Below, one piece after another: positions 1 through 7,423 of a stretch of 26,482 bases of DNA. The position numbers and the translations under genes are program-made. The DNA comes from CAJCIY01 sp036379355 (lineage in GTDB: Bacteria; Actinomycetota; Actinomycetes; Mycobacteriales; CAJCIY01). Position 1 is the first letter of the stretch. Every line of letters begins with the position of its first letter. The DNA lies in contig DASVGV010000055.1 of the NCBI GenBank assembly GCA_036379355.1, positions 1-26,482 of the forward strand, written 5' to 3'. The notes below the pieces were generated by a model. The model did no database searches. It saw only the letters and a list, made by a program, of their open reading frames with translations, and had not been told where the DNA came from.

Positions 1-777
1 CCCCCAGAGCCGTCGCCTGCCGAGCCACCCCGTACCGAGGAGATGCCCCCGGCGGTGCTCCGCGCCGCCCTGCGCGATGCCCTCCCTGACGTGTTGAGCC
101 TGCCGTCTGCGAGCGGGCCGGCGGACGCCGTGTTCGGCGACCCGCGCTGGAACCTTCCCGCCGAGGACGCCGGCGACGAGCCGGGCGAGCCGCCGCGGGT
201 CGAGGAGCCGACCGAGGCGACGCCGCCGGTCGACGCTCCGGCCGCCGCGGCCGAGGCCACCGCGGAACCGGCGCCGGTCACCGACGAGACCGGCCCGGCC
301 GCCTCGGCCCTCGCCGAGGGTGCGGCCGACTTGCCGGACCAGGTCCTGACCGACGAGAGCGCGCCGCTCGAGGACGTGCCGGAGGCAAGCTCGGCGGACC
401 TGCCCGGAGAGGACGCCGACCGGCTGGCCGCGGCCGCCGAGGCCACCGAACCCGGCGACCAGTCCTTCGCCGACGAGCCGGTGCAGTCGCCGTACTTCGC
501 GCCGCCGACACCCGACGGCGCGACGGCGGCGTCCGCAGACCTGAGGCACGGCTATCCGCGCCCGCCCGAAGCGCTCACGGTCGCCGATGTGGCTCTGCGC
601 CTCGCGTTCCGTTCCCAGGACCGCGAGCTGGCGGAGGCGGTCGTGCGCCTCGTCGCCCGGCAGGGGCGGGAGCGCGCCCGCCTGCGCACCGCCGAGGCGT
701 ACCTCGACGCGATCCTGGACGAGGGCAGCGCGGCTCTGCCGGGTGCCGCGCGCCTGCGCCACATCCTCGCCGACTGA
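1..777 (+). CDS. Hypothetical acidic Ala/Pro/Glu-rich protein, C-terminal part
   Basis: The reading frame is open from the first base of the window, so the gene begins upstream; the ATG at 43 has no properly spaced ribosome binding site. Two parts can be seen. About 170 residues are low-complexity and strongly acidic, dominated by Ala, Glu, Asp and Pro, and probably disordered. The last 70-80 residues are an ordered-looking, Arg/Ala/Leu-rich helical segment that begins near a PRPPEALTV motif and ends in RHILAD. There are no membrane segments or catalytic motifs. I do not recognise the family. The acidic linker followed by a small helical domain could be a scaffold or interaction module, but that is a guess. 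The codon bias (GC at third positions) is typical of the neighbours, so the frame is very likely coding. Confidence 0.7.
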   Translation, partial: PPEPSPAEPPRTEEMPPAVLRAALRDALPDVLSLPSASGPADAVFGDPRWNLPAEDAGDEPGEPPRVEEPTEATPPVDAPAAAAEATAEPAPVTDETGPAASALAEGAADLPDQVLTDESAPLEDVPEASSADLPGEDADRLAAAAEATEPGDQSFADEPVQSPYFAPPTPDGATAASADLRHGYPRPPEALTVADVALRLAFRSQDRELAEAVVRLVARQGRERARLRTAEAYLDAILDEGSAALPGAARLRHILAD

Positions 778-815
778 CCCGGCGCCGGACCGCACCGCCG
801 CCCACCCGCGGTCGC

Positions 816-840
816 TAGGCTCACCCGACCCGCGTGAGCC
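816..840 (+). promoter_or_regulatory. TAGGCT -10-like hexamer overlapping a 7-bp inverted repeat
   Basis: In the 90-bp gap before the AI-2E-family gene, TAGGCT (816-821) resembles an actinobacterial -10 element. It overlaps a perfect 7-bp inverted repeat, GGCTCAC (818-824) and GTGAGCC (834-840). No convincing -35 lies upstream. The repeat could be an operator or the terminator hairpin of the upstream gene. A ribosome binding site, AGGGGA, precedes the ATG at 868. Confidence 0.3.
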
Positions 841-867
841 CGGCGGCGAAGGGAACAGGGGACGGCG

Positions 868-2067
868 ATGAGCACGACGCCCGACGGTCCGCTGCCGGCT
901 CCCTTCGCCGACCGCGGGCCGCAGCCGCCCGGCACGCAGCTGAACCGGGAGACGGAGGTTCCGGACGGATCCGGCATCCGCGTGCCCGTCGTCCTCGTCG
1001 GCGCGGCCGCCTGGGGCTGGCGCTTCCTGGTACTGGTCGGCGTGCTGGCCGTGGTGGGGATCGTCGTGCTGCACCTGCTGCTGCTGGTGGTCCCGTTCGC
1101 CACGGCCATCCTCGCCACCGCCCTGCTCATGCCCCTCACGAGCTGGCTGCGCCGTCACGGCGTCGGCCGCGGGCTGTCGACGCTCATCACCATCGTGATC
1201 GCCCTGGCAGTCCTGTCGGGGGCCGTCTACTTCGTGATCAACCGGGCGATCGCGGGCTACCCGGACCTCGCCGACGAGGCGTCTCGGGCCGTGACCAACG
1301 TGCAGAACTACCTCACCAACGGCCCGTTCCATCTGCAGAAGTCGTCGATCGACAACATCGGCAGCACCATCACCAAGAAGCTGCATTCGCACCAGGGCGA
1401 GGTCGCCTCCGGCATCATCTCGGCCGGCCGGACGGCCTTCGACGTGGTGACCGGCGCGGTGCTGTTCCTGTTCCTCACGATCTTCCTGGTGCACGACGGC
1501 GACCGCGTGTGGGAGTGGATCGTGCGCCTCCTGCCGCGGCGAGGCGAGGAGCTGGCGCGCGGCGCGGGGTACCGGGCCTGGCGGACGCTGACCGGTTACA
1601 TCGGCGGGCAGTTCCTGGTCGCCCTGTTCCACACGGTCGCCATCAGCGCGACCCTGCTGATCCTGCGTGCCCCGTTGGTCGCGCCGCTGGCACTCGTCGT
1701 CTTCGTCTTCAGCTTCGTACCGATCATCGGCGCGGTCGTCGCGGGTGCCTTCGCCATCATCGTCGTGCTGGTGGCGGTCGGGCCGGTGCAGGCGCTCGTG
1801 CTGCTCGTCGTCCTCGTGGTCGAGGACCAGATCGAGGGTCACGTCCTGCAGCCGCTGGTCGTCGGCCGGTACGTCCGCCTCCATCCGATCGCCATCGCCT
1901 CCACCCTCATCGTGGGCGCGATCGTGGCCGGCATCCCGGGGGCGATCTTCGGAGTGCCGCTGGTCGCGGCGCTGAACGCTGCGGCGAAGTTCCTGTCCGG
2001 TCGCGAGGACATCGACGGCAACACGATCGTCCGGGACGAGGATCGAGATCCCGAGTCCACCACCTGA
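868..2067 (+). CDS. AI-2E family (PerM/YdiK-type) membrane transporter
   Basis: This 399-residue polytopic membrane protein belongs to the AI-2E transporter superfamily (PF01594). Family members range from proposed autoinducer exporters to Na+/H+ antiporters, so the substrate cannot be assigned. After a hydrophilic, Pro-rich N-terminus of about 45 residues come two closely spaced hydrophobic segments (about 46-90), another near 103-125, a soluble loop (about 130-185), and a C-terminal hydrophobic block from about 190 to 375. Family signatures include FLVHDGDRVWEW, FVPIIGAVVAG and EDQIEGHVLQPLVVG followed by a short LHP motif. The ATG at 868 follows an AGGGGA ribosome binding site. The 3-hydroxyacyl-CoA dehydrogenase starts 15 bp downstream, so the two are probably co-transcribed although they share no obvious pathway. 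The family assignment is secure; the substrate is unknown. Confidence 0.9.
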   Translation: MSTTPDGPLPAPFADRGPQPPGTQLNRETEVPDGSGIRVPVVLVGAAAWGWRFLVLVGVLAVVGIVVLHLLLLVVPFATAILATALLMPLTSWLRRHGVGRGLSTLITIVIALAVLSGAVYFVINRAIAGYPDLADEASRAVTNVQNYLTNGPFHLQKSSIDNIGSTITKKLHSHQGEVASGIISAGRTAFDVVTGAVLFLFLTIFLVHDGDRVWEWIVRLLPRRGEELARGAGYRAWRTLTGYIGGQFLVALFHTVAISATLLILRAPLVAPLALVVFVFSFVPIIGAVVAGAFAIIVVLVAVGPVQALVLLVVLVVEDQIEGHVLQPLVVGRYVRLHPIAIASTLIVGAIVAGIPGAIFGVPLVAALNAAAKFLSGREDIDGNTIVRDEDRDPESTT

Positions 2068-2082
2068 CCGAAGGAGGTACGC

Positions 2083-2937
2083 GTGTCCGCACTGCCCGCT
2101 CGTACGGGTGTTCTCGGTGGCGGCCGCATGGGCGCCGGCATCGCGCACGCGCTGCTGCTCGCCGGCTGCGAGGTCGTCGTCGCCGAGTCCGACGCGGCGA
2201 ACGCCGAGGCCGCGCGCGAGCGCGTCCTCGCCGCCCTGCGCACCTCGATCGACCGGGGCAGCACCGACCAGACCCTCGAGCAGCTCCAGGCGCGACTCCT
2301 GGTCGAAGTCGGGCCGGGCTCGCTCGCCGGCTGCGCCCTGGTGGTCGAGGCCGTTCCGGAGATCGCGGACCTCAAGGCCGACCTGCTGCGCGGCCTCGAC
2401 GCGGTGCTGCCCGCCGACGCGGTGATCGCCAGCAACACCTCCAGCATGTCGATCGACGACCTCGCGGCGGTCACGTCTCGGCCCGAGCGCTTTCTCGGCC
2501 TGCACTTCTTCAACCCCGTCCCGGCCTCCCAGCTGGTCGAGGTGGTGGTCGGCAGCGCGACCGACGCCGCCCTCGTCGACGATGCGCGCGGGTGGGTGGA
2601 GCAGCTCGGGAAGACGGCGGTGGTCGTCCGTGACGCGCCCGGGTTCGCGTCCAGCCGGCTCGGCATCGCGCTCGGGCTGGAGGCGATTCGGATGGTCGAG
2701 GAGGGCGTGGCCGAACCCGCGGACATCGACGCCGCGATGACCCTCGGCTACAAGCACCCCGTCGGCCCGTTACGGCTGACCGACATCGTCGGGCTGGACG
2801 TGCGGCTCGACATCGCCGACTACCTCGCGACGCGCCTCGGCCCCCGGTTCACCGCCCCGGATCTGCTGCGGGAGAAGGTCGCCCGCGGAGAGCTCGGCCG
2901 CAAGTCCGGGCGCGGCTTCTACGACTGGACCTCCTGA
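2083..2937 (+). CDS. 3-hydroxyacyl-CoA (3-hydroxybutyryl-CoA) dehydrogenase
   Basis: This 284-residue cytosolic enzyme is predicted to oxidise (S)-3-hydroxyacyl-CoA to 3-ketoacyl-CoA with NAD(P), in beta-oxidation or acid catabolism. It has an N-terminal Rossmann fold with GVLGGGRMGAG (residues 9-19), the SNTSSMSI substrate-binding motif, and LHFFNPVP carrying the catalytic His with the following QLVEVV Glu. The C-terminal helical domain ends in GRKSGRGFYDW, as usual in the family. One departure is visible: the family's PGFxxNR motif reads PGFASSR here, so Ser191 stands where the conserved Asn normally is. I believe some actinobacterial paralogues share this variant. The GTG start is preceded by GAAGGAGG at ideal distance. 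Length is normal for a single-domain enzyme. The last 19 bp overlap the 3' end of the opposing DUF4389 gene. Confidence 0.92.
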   Translation: MSALPARTGVLGGGRMGAGIAHALLLAGCEVVVAESDAANAEAARERVLAALRTSIDRGSTDQTLEQLQARLLVEVGPGSLAGCALVVEAVPEIADLKADLLRGLDAVLPADAVIASNTSSMSIDDLAAVTSRPERFLGLHFFNPVPASQLVEVVVGSATDAALVDDARGWVEQLGKTAVVVRDAPGFASSRLGIALGLEAIRMVEEGVAEPADIDAAMTLGYKHPVGPLRLTDIVGLDVRLDIADYLATRLGPRFTAPDLLREKVARGELGRKSGRGFYDWTS

Positions 2938-3536
2938 GCCACCGGCGGTACCGGCCCGAACGGCTGCGCCGGGTACGTCGGCGTGACGAGGTAGGAGTAC
3001 GCGCTGTAGCGGGCGCCGTACTGCACGGCGCCCGCGATGGTCCGGTAGACCCCCTCGGGCACCGAGCCGGCCACGACGCCCGTCACCCATGCCACGATCA
3101 TGAGCACGTACAGCACGATCCCGACGACGAACGACACCACCGCGGCAGGGATCACGAGGACGAACCGGAACAGCACTGCGAGCCGGTTGAGCCGGCCCGG
3201 CGGCGCGACCACGATGTCCACGGGGTAGCCGCCGGCGTCGAGCGAGAAGGGCGGGTACTCGTCGGTGAGCAGGGCGTAGTACGCCCCGACCCGGGTCTGC
3301 CAGCGCAGCACCCCGACGGTGAACCCGCGGAGCCCGTCCGGGTTGCGACCGGTGAACAGGGCGGCGAACCAGGCGAGGAGCACGATCAGGCTCACGACCA
3401 GGTTGAGCACGTACAGCACGATGAGGTGCGGAATCACCAGCAGTGCACGGAAGAACGTCGTCAGGCGACGGCGCTGACGGTCCTCGACGAGCGTGAGCAG
3501 CAGCGGTACGCCGTCGCTCGCGGCAGGTGCGGTCAT
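2919..3536 (-). CDS. DUF4389 membrane protein, internally duplicated
   Basis: This 205-residue protein is of unknown function. Two copies of one unit are visible. Each has a FFRALLVIP / LFRFVLVIP-like entry, a long hydrophobic stretch of one or two membrane spans, and then an amphipathic segment with aromatic residues ending in a TDEYPPF or TPTYPAQPF motif. This is the DUF4389 pattern, so the protein is a tandem duplication with about four membrane segments. I chose the ATG at 3536 (MTAPAAS) because upstream codons give an Arg/Pro-rich tail unlike a coding N-terminus. The gene is divergent from sdhC across a 197-bp gap that holds a perfect 8-bp GC hairpin at 3556-3573 in its own leader. Its stop lies inside the convergent dehydrogenase gene. 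Confidence 0.83.
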   Translation of the reverse strand: MTAPAASDGVPLLLTLVEDRQRRRLTTFFRALLVIPHLIVLYVLNLVVSLIVLLAWFAALFTGRNPDGLRGFTVGVLRWQTRVGAYYALLTDEYPPFSLDAGGYPVDIVVAPPGRLNRLAVLFRFVLVIPAAVVSFVVGIVLYVLMIVAWVTGVVAGSVPEGVYRTIAGAVQYGARYSAYSYLVTPTYPAQPFGPVPPVAQEVQS

Positions 3537-3667
3537 GCGGACCCCCGAGGGCCGGGGCGGGCGACCGCCCGCCGGGTGCGCCGGACTGTAGCCTCGATGC
3601 ACGGTCGCGGCGACGGCCACCCGCAGGAGCGATAGTTCGTGCCTATGACCGGCGGAACGGTGCGCTC

Positions 3668-3698
3668 TTGGACCGATCCTCGGCGGGCTGGCTAGTCT
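3668..3698 (+). promoter_or_regulatory. Candidate promoter of the sdhCAB operon
   Basis: TTGGAC (3668-3673) and TAGTCT (3693-3698) resemble -35 and -10 elements separated by 19 bp, slightly longer than ideal. They lie 36 bp upstream of the sdhC ATG. A GGAG ribosome binding site is at 3722-3725. This is a motif reading only. Confidence 0.35.
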
Positions 3699-3733
3699 GC
3701 GCCCGAGGTAGCGACGGATCCGGAGTGGGGCGC

Positions 3734-4543
3734 ATGAGCACCGAGGTACAGCCGCGAGCGGCAGCAGCAGGACGAGTCCAGATCGCGGAGCGCACGCTGC
3801 GCCAGGATCGATGGTGGCTGCAGCCGCTGATCACCTTCGCGGTCCTCGGCGCTTTCGTCGTCTACTCGACGTTCCGCGCCTTCTGGGGCCGCTACTACTA
3901 CGACGACCACTCCCATCTGCTCTCGCCGCTGTACTCCCCGTGCCTGTCGGACCGTTGCGGAACGGCGCCGCACTTCTCGTGGTTCCCGACCTGGACCTAC
4001 ATCGCGACCCCGGCGATCTGGGTGCTGATCTTCCCGCTCGGCCTCCGGTTGTCCTGCTACTACTACCGCAAGGCCTACTACCGCTCGTTCTGGTTCTCGC
4101 CGCCGGCGTGCGCGGTGTCCGAGCCGCACAAGGGTTACAGCGGTGAGACGCGCTTCCCGCTGGTCATGCAGAACGTCCACCGGTGGTTCTTCTGGTTCGG
4201 TCTGCTGTTCGTCGGGATCCTCACCTTCGACGCGGTCGAGTCCTTCCGGCAGGGCGCGTCCGGCCAGTGGGGCCACATGGGGCTCGGGAGCGTCATCCTG
4301 ATCGTCGACGCGCTCCTGCTGGGCCTCTACACGATCTCCTGCCACTCCTGCCGCCACATCTTCGGCGGCCGGCTGCGCAACTTCTCCAAGCACCCCGTCC
4401 GCTACCGGCTGTGGAGCTGGGTCACGGTTCTCAACGCCAAGCACATGCAGTTCGCGTGGGTGAGCCTCGTGTTCGTGGCGCTCACCGACCTGTACGTCTG
4501 GCTGGTCACAGCGAACGTCTTCTCCGATCCGAGGTTCTTCTAG
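3734..4543 (+). CDS. sdhC: Succinate dehydrogenase membrane subunit (mycobacterial Sdh1/type F-like)
   Basis: This 269-residue integral membrane protein is directly upstream of the flavoprotein and iron-sulfur subunits. It matches the size and gene order of the mycobacterial Sdh1 set (membrane-flavoprotein-Fe/S, three subunits). Hydrophobic segments lie near residues 31-50, 88-106, 150-166, 185-201 and 240-260. It is unusually rich in Cys and His for a cytochrome-b-type anchor: Cys70 and Cys75 in a CLSDRC loop, Cys108, Cys126, and a CHSCRH motif at 203-208 beside a membrane span, with further His at 132, 149, 181 and 220. Published structural work on mycobacterial Sdh1 describes a membrane-embedded Rieske-type [2Fe-2S] cluster in this subunit; which residues would be ligands here is inference. 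It carries electrons from the Fe/S subunit to menaquinone. The ATG has GGAG eight bases upstream, and the stop abuts the sdhA ATG. Confidence 0.85.
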   Translation: MSTEVQPRAAAAGRVQIAERTLRQDRWWLQPLITFAVLGAFVVYSTFRAFWGRYYYDDHSHLLSPLYSPCLSDRCGTAPHFSWFPTWTYIATPAIWVLIFPLGLRLSCYYYRKAYYRSFWFSPPACAVSEPHKGYSGETRFPLVMQNVHRWFFWFGLLFVGILTFDAVESFRQGASGQWGHMGLGSVILIVDALLLGLYTISCHSCRHIFGGRLRNFSKHPVRYRLWSWVTVLNAKHMQFAWVSLVFVALTDLYVWLVTANVFSDPRFF

Positions 4544-6343
4544 ATGACCGAGTTCGAGCGGCACGACTACGACGTCCTCGTCATCGGGGCCGGCGGCGCC
4601 GGCCTGCGGGCGGCGATCGCGGCCCACGAGGCGGGCGCGAAGACCGCCGTCCTGTGCAAGAGCCTCCTGGGCAAGGCGCACACGGTCATGGCCGAGGGCG
4701 GTATCGCCGCGTCGATGGGCAACCTCTGGCCCGAGGACAACTGGAAGGTCCACTTCCGCGACACGATGCGCGGCGGCAAGCTCCTCAACCACTACCGGAT
4801 GGCCGAGCTGCACGCCAAGGAGGCACCCGACCGGGTCTGGGAGCTCGAGCAGTGGGGGGCGTTGTTCGACCGCACGCCCGAGGGCCTGATCAGCCAGCGC
4901 GACTTCGGCGGGCACCGCTACGCACGGCTCGCCCACGTCGGCGACCGCACCGGCCTGGAGATGATCCGTACCCTCCAGCAGCGGCTGGTCAGCCTCGGCA
5001 TCGACGTGTTCATGGAGTTCACCGTCACCGAGCTGTTCAAGGACGGCGACCGGGTCGCCGGCGCGTTCGGCTACTGGCGCGAGTCCGGCCGGTTCCTGGT
5101 GTTCGACGCGCCCGCCGTCATCCTCGCGACCGGCGGCATCGGGAAGTCGTTCAAGGTCACCAGCAACTCCTGGGAGTACACGGGCGACGGCCATGCGCTG
5201 GCGCTGCGCGCGGGCGCCTCGCTCGTGAACATGGAGTTCATCCAGTTCCACCCGACCGGCATGGTCTGGCCGCCGAGCGTGCGCGGCATCCTCGTCACCG
5301 AGTCGGTCCGCGGCGACGGGGGCGTGCTGCGCAACAGCAACGGCAACCGGTTCATGTACGACTACATCCCGGACTTCTATCGCAAGGAGACCTCCGAGAC
5401 CGAGGAGGAGGGCGACCGCTGGTACCAGGACAAGATCAACAACCGCAGACCACCCGAGCTCCTGCCTCGGGACGAGGTAGCCCGCGCGATCAACAGCGAG
5501 GTCAAGGCCGGCCGCGGCTCCCCGCACGGCGGCGTCTTCCTCGACATCGCCTCCCGGCGCGACGCCGCGTACATCCAGAAGCGGCTGCCGTCCATGTACC
5601 ACCAGTTCAAGGAGCTGGCCAGTGTCGACATCACCAAGACGCCCATGGAGGTCGGGCCGACCTGCCACTACGTGATGGGCGGGGTCGAGGTGGACCCCGA
5701 CACCGAGGCCTCCCGCGTGCCAGGGCTGTACGCCGCGGGCGAGGTCGCCGGCGGCATGCACGGCTCGAACCGCCTGGGCGGCAACTCCCTCGGCGACCTG
5801 CTGGTGTTCGGGAAGCGGGCCGGTGAGCACGCCGCCGCGTACGCGGCCGAGCACAAGGGGCGCCCGGCGATCAGCGACAAGGACGTCGACACGGCGAGCG
5901 CGACCGCGCTCCGGCCGTTCGAGCAGGAAGGGGGCGAGAACGCCTACTCCCTGCACCAGGAGCTGCAGCAGACGATGAACGACCTGGTCGGCATCATCCG
6001 CAAGGCCGACGAGATGGAGCAGGCGCTCGAGCGTCTCCAGGTCCTGCAGGAACGGCTCCCGAGCGTGAGCGTCGAGGGGAACCGGCAGTACAACCCCGGC
6101 TGGCACCTCGCCCTCGACCTGCGGAACATGCTGCTGGTCAGCCAGTCCGTCGCCCTCGCCGCGCTCGAGCGCCAGGAGAGCCGCGGTGGCCACACGCGGG
6201 ACGACTTCCCGGCCAGCAGTGACGAGTGGGCCAAGATCAACCTGATCGTCGAGACCGATGCGGCCGGGACCGTGGCGCTGCGCCGGCAGCCGCTGCCGGT
6301 CATGCCCCCCGAGCTGGCCGAGCTGTTGGAGGACAAGGAATGA
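4544..6343 (+). CDS. sdhA: Succinate dehydrogenase/fumarate reductase flavoprotein subunit
   Basis: This 599-residue FAD subunit catalyses succinate/fumarate interconversion on the cytoplasmic face of the complex. The N-terminal dinucleotide fold has VIGAGGAGLRAA (13-24). His46 in AHTVMAEGG aligns with the His that binds FAD covalently in SdhA/FrdA. The capping and active-site regions include FHPTGM and SVRGDGGVLRN, the latter carrying the arginine-rich active-site loop. HYVMGGVEVD and the GLYAAGEVAGGMHGSNRLGG signature close the FAD domain, and the helical C-terminal domain follows. Length is normal. The ATG is the base after the sdhC stop (TAGATG), so translation is coupled, and the 3' end overlaps sdhB by four bases (ATGA). 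In mycobacteria this type of complex oxidises succinate to reduce menaquinone; the direction of flux cannot be read from sequence. Confidence 0.96.
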   Translation: MTEFERHDYDVLVIGAGGAGLRAAIAAHEAGAKTAVLCKSLLGKAHTVMAEGGIAASMGNLWPEDNWKVHFRDTMRGGKLLNHYRMAELHAKEAPDRVWELEQWGALFDRTPEGLISQRDFGGHRYARLAHVGDRTGLEMIRTLQQRLVSLGIDVFMEFTVTELFKDGDRVAGAFGYWRESGRFLVFDAPAVILATGGIGKSFKVTSNSWEYTGDGHALALRAGASLVNMEFIQFHPTGMVWPPSVRGILVTESVRGDGGVLRNSNGNRFMYDYIPDFYRKETSETEEEGDRWYQDKINNRRPPELLPRDEVARAINSEVKAGRGSPHGGVFLDIASRRDAAYIQKRLPSMYHQFKELASVDITKTPMEVGPTCHYVMGGVEVDPDTEASRVPGLYAAGEVAGGMHGSNRLGGNSLGDLLVFGKRAGEHAAAYAAEHKGRPAISDKDVDTASATALRPFEQEGGENAYSLHQELQQTMNDLVGIIRKADEMEQALERLQVLQERLPSVSVEGNRQYNPGWHLALDLRNMLLVSQSVALAALERQESRGGHTRDDFPASSDEWAKINLIVETDAAGTVALRRQPLPVMPPELAELLEDKE

Positions 6344-7122
6344 GCACGACGACCACGGACAGCAGCACCTACGACCTCACGCTGCGGCTGTGGCGCGGGG
6401 ACGCAGACGGCGGTGAGCTGACCGACTACGTCGTCCCCGTCGACGAGGGCGAGGTCGTGCTCGACGCCATCCATCACGTTCAGGCGATGCACGCCGGTGA
6501 CCTCGCGGTCCGCTGGAACTGCAAGGCCGGCAAGTGTGGCTCGTGCTCGGCGGAGATCAACGGACGGCCGCGGCTCATGTGCATGGCGCGCCTGTCCACG
6601 TTCCCGCGCGACGAGCCGATCACCGTCACGCCGATGCGTGGCTTCCCGGTCATGCGCGACCTCGTCACCGACGTGTCCTTCAACTACGAGAAGGCCAAGG
6701 AGGTGCCCGCCTTCACGCCGCGGCCGGAGCAGCCGACCGCCCCGTTCCGGATGCAGCAGGTCGACGTCGAGCGCTCGCAGGAGTTCCGCAAGTGCATCGA
6801 GTGCTTCCTGTGCCAGAACGTGTGCCACGTGATCCGTGACCACGAGGACAACAAGGAGGCGTACGCCGGTCCGCGATTCTTCCTGCGCTACGCCGAGCTC
6901 GACATGCACCCGAACGACGCCCTCGACCGGCGGGCGCTGGTCCAGGAGGAGCGCGGCCTCGGCCTGTGCAACATCACCAAGTGCTGCACCGAGGTCTGCC
7001 CCGAGGGCATCAAGATCACGGACAACGCGATCATCCCGCTCAAGGAGCGCGCGGCGGACGTGAAGTACGACCCGCTGGTCTGGCTGGGAAACAAGATCCG
7101 CCGCCGTCCGGCCGACCGGTAG
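6340..7122 (+). CDS. sdhB: Succinate dehydrogenase/fumarate reductase iron-sulfur subunit
   Basis: This 260-residue electron-transfer subunit lies between SdhA and the membrane subunit. The N-terminal ferredoxin-like domain holds a [2Fe-2S] site with Cys61, Cys66, Cys69 and Cys81 (CKAGKCGSC, then MC). The C-terminal helical domain has CIECFLCQNVC and a second group, CNITKCCTEVCP, matching the ligands of the [4Fe-4S] and [3Fe-4S] clusters. The start at 6340 overlaps the sdhA stop as ATGA; in-frame codons further upstream lie inside sdhA and would add an unrelated Arg-rich tail. This is the last gene of the sdhC-sdhA-sdhB operon, and a strong hairpin begins 32 bp after the stop. Confidence 0.96.
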   Translation: MSTTTTDSSTYDLTLRLWRGDADGGELTDYVVPVDEGEVVLDAIHHVQAMHAGDLAVRWNCKAGKCGSCSAEINGRPRLMCMARLSTFPRDEPITVTPMRGFPVMRDLVTDVSFNYEKAKEVPAFTPRPEQPTAPFRMQQVDVERSQEFRKCIECFLCQNVCHVIRDHEDNKEAYAGPRFFLRYAELDMHPNDALDRRALVQEERGLGLCNITKCCTEVCPEGIKITDNAIIPLKERAADVKYDPLVWLGNKIRRRPADR

Positions 7123-7154
7123 CCTGCGAGCGCCCGCGGCGAGCGCTAGCCCGC

Positions 7155-7183
7155 CGCCCGCGACGCCGTGGCGTCTGCGGGCG
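7155..7183 (+). terminator. Hairpin terminator after sdhB
   Basis: The arms CGCCCGC-GACGCC (7155-7167) and GGCGTC-T-GCGGGCG (7170-7183) pair over 13 bp with one bulged T and a two-base loop. There is no T-tract, as is usual for actinobacterial terminators. It lies 32 bp past the sdhB stop. Confidence 0.6.
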
Positions 7184-7216
7184 ACGTTCGGTCGGCGGCG
7201 CCGATCCTCCGCGACG

Positions 7217-7251
7217 CCATCCGCGCGCGCGCCTGACGCGGGCGCGGATGG
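7217..7251. repeat. Perfect 10-bp inverted repeat in the sdhB-xth gap
   Basis: CCATCCGCGC (7217-7226) and GCGCGGATGG (7242-7251) are exact reverse complements around a 15-base GC spacer. It sits between the sdhB terminator and the larger nested repeat. It may be a second terminator stem or part of one structured element. Confidence 0.55.
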
Positions 7252-7269
7252 GGGTGCCGCCGCCCCCGG

Positions 7270-7380
7270 TGACCAGAACCGCCTCCATACGGACGCCGTG
7301 GGCCGGTGAGGCGGCGCGCCCCGCGCGGGCGCGCGCGCCGCTGGCCCCACCCGTCACCGGCATGGAGGCGGATCTGGTCA
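7270..7380. repeat. Nested 111-bp imperfect inverted repeat (REP/MITE-like)
   Basis: The outer arms TGACCAGAACCGCCTCCAT (7270-7288) and its near-complement (7362-7380) match at 18 of 19 positions. Inside are a second stem, CCGGTGA (7303-7309) with TCACCGG (7354-7360), and an inner 9-bp stem, GCGGCGCGC (7311-7319) with GCGCGCCGC (7333-7341). The block could fold into one long cruciform or hairpin. It ends 43 bp before the exonuclease start. No coding frame is apparent in 7123-7423, so this repeat and the hairpins before it account for most of that gap. Whether it is a mobile or repeated family needs a genome search. Confidence 0.55.
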
Positions 7381-7423
7381 GTGGGCCAGTGGTGCCCCAC
7401 CGCGCGCTGGTTGGATGGAGCGC

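Noticed and set aside
3692..6193. A very long minus-strand open frame (about 833 codons) opposite sdhC and sdhA
   Set aside because: It is the antisense shadow of sdhA/sdhC created by high GC at third positions; its translation is Val/Arg/Asp/Gly-rich with no domain, whereas the plus strand has full succinate dehydrogenase motifs.
7270..7380. An insertion sequence or CRISPR element
   Set aside because: There is no transposase frame, no flanking target duplication that I can see, and no regular repeat-spacer pattern; it is only a nested inverted repeat.
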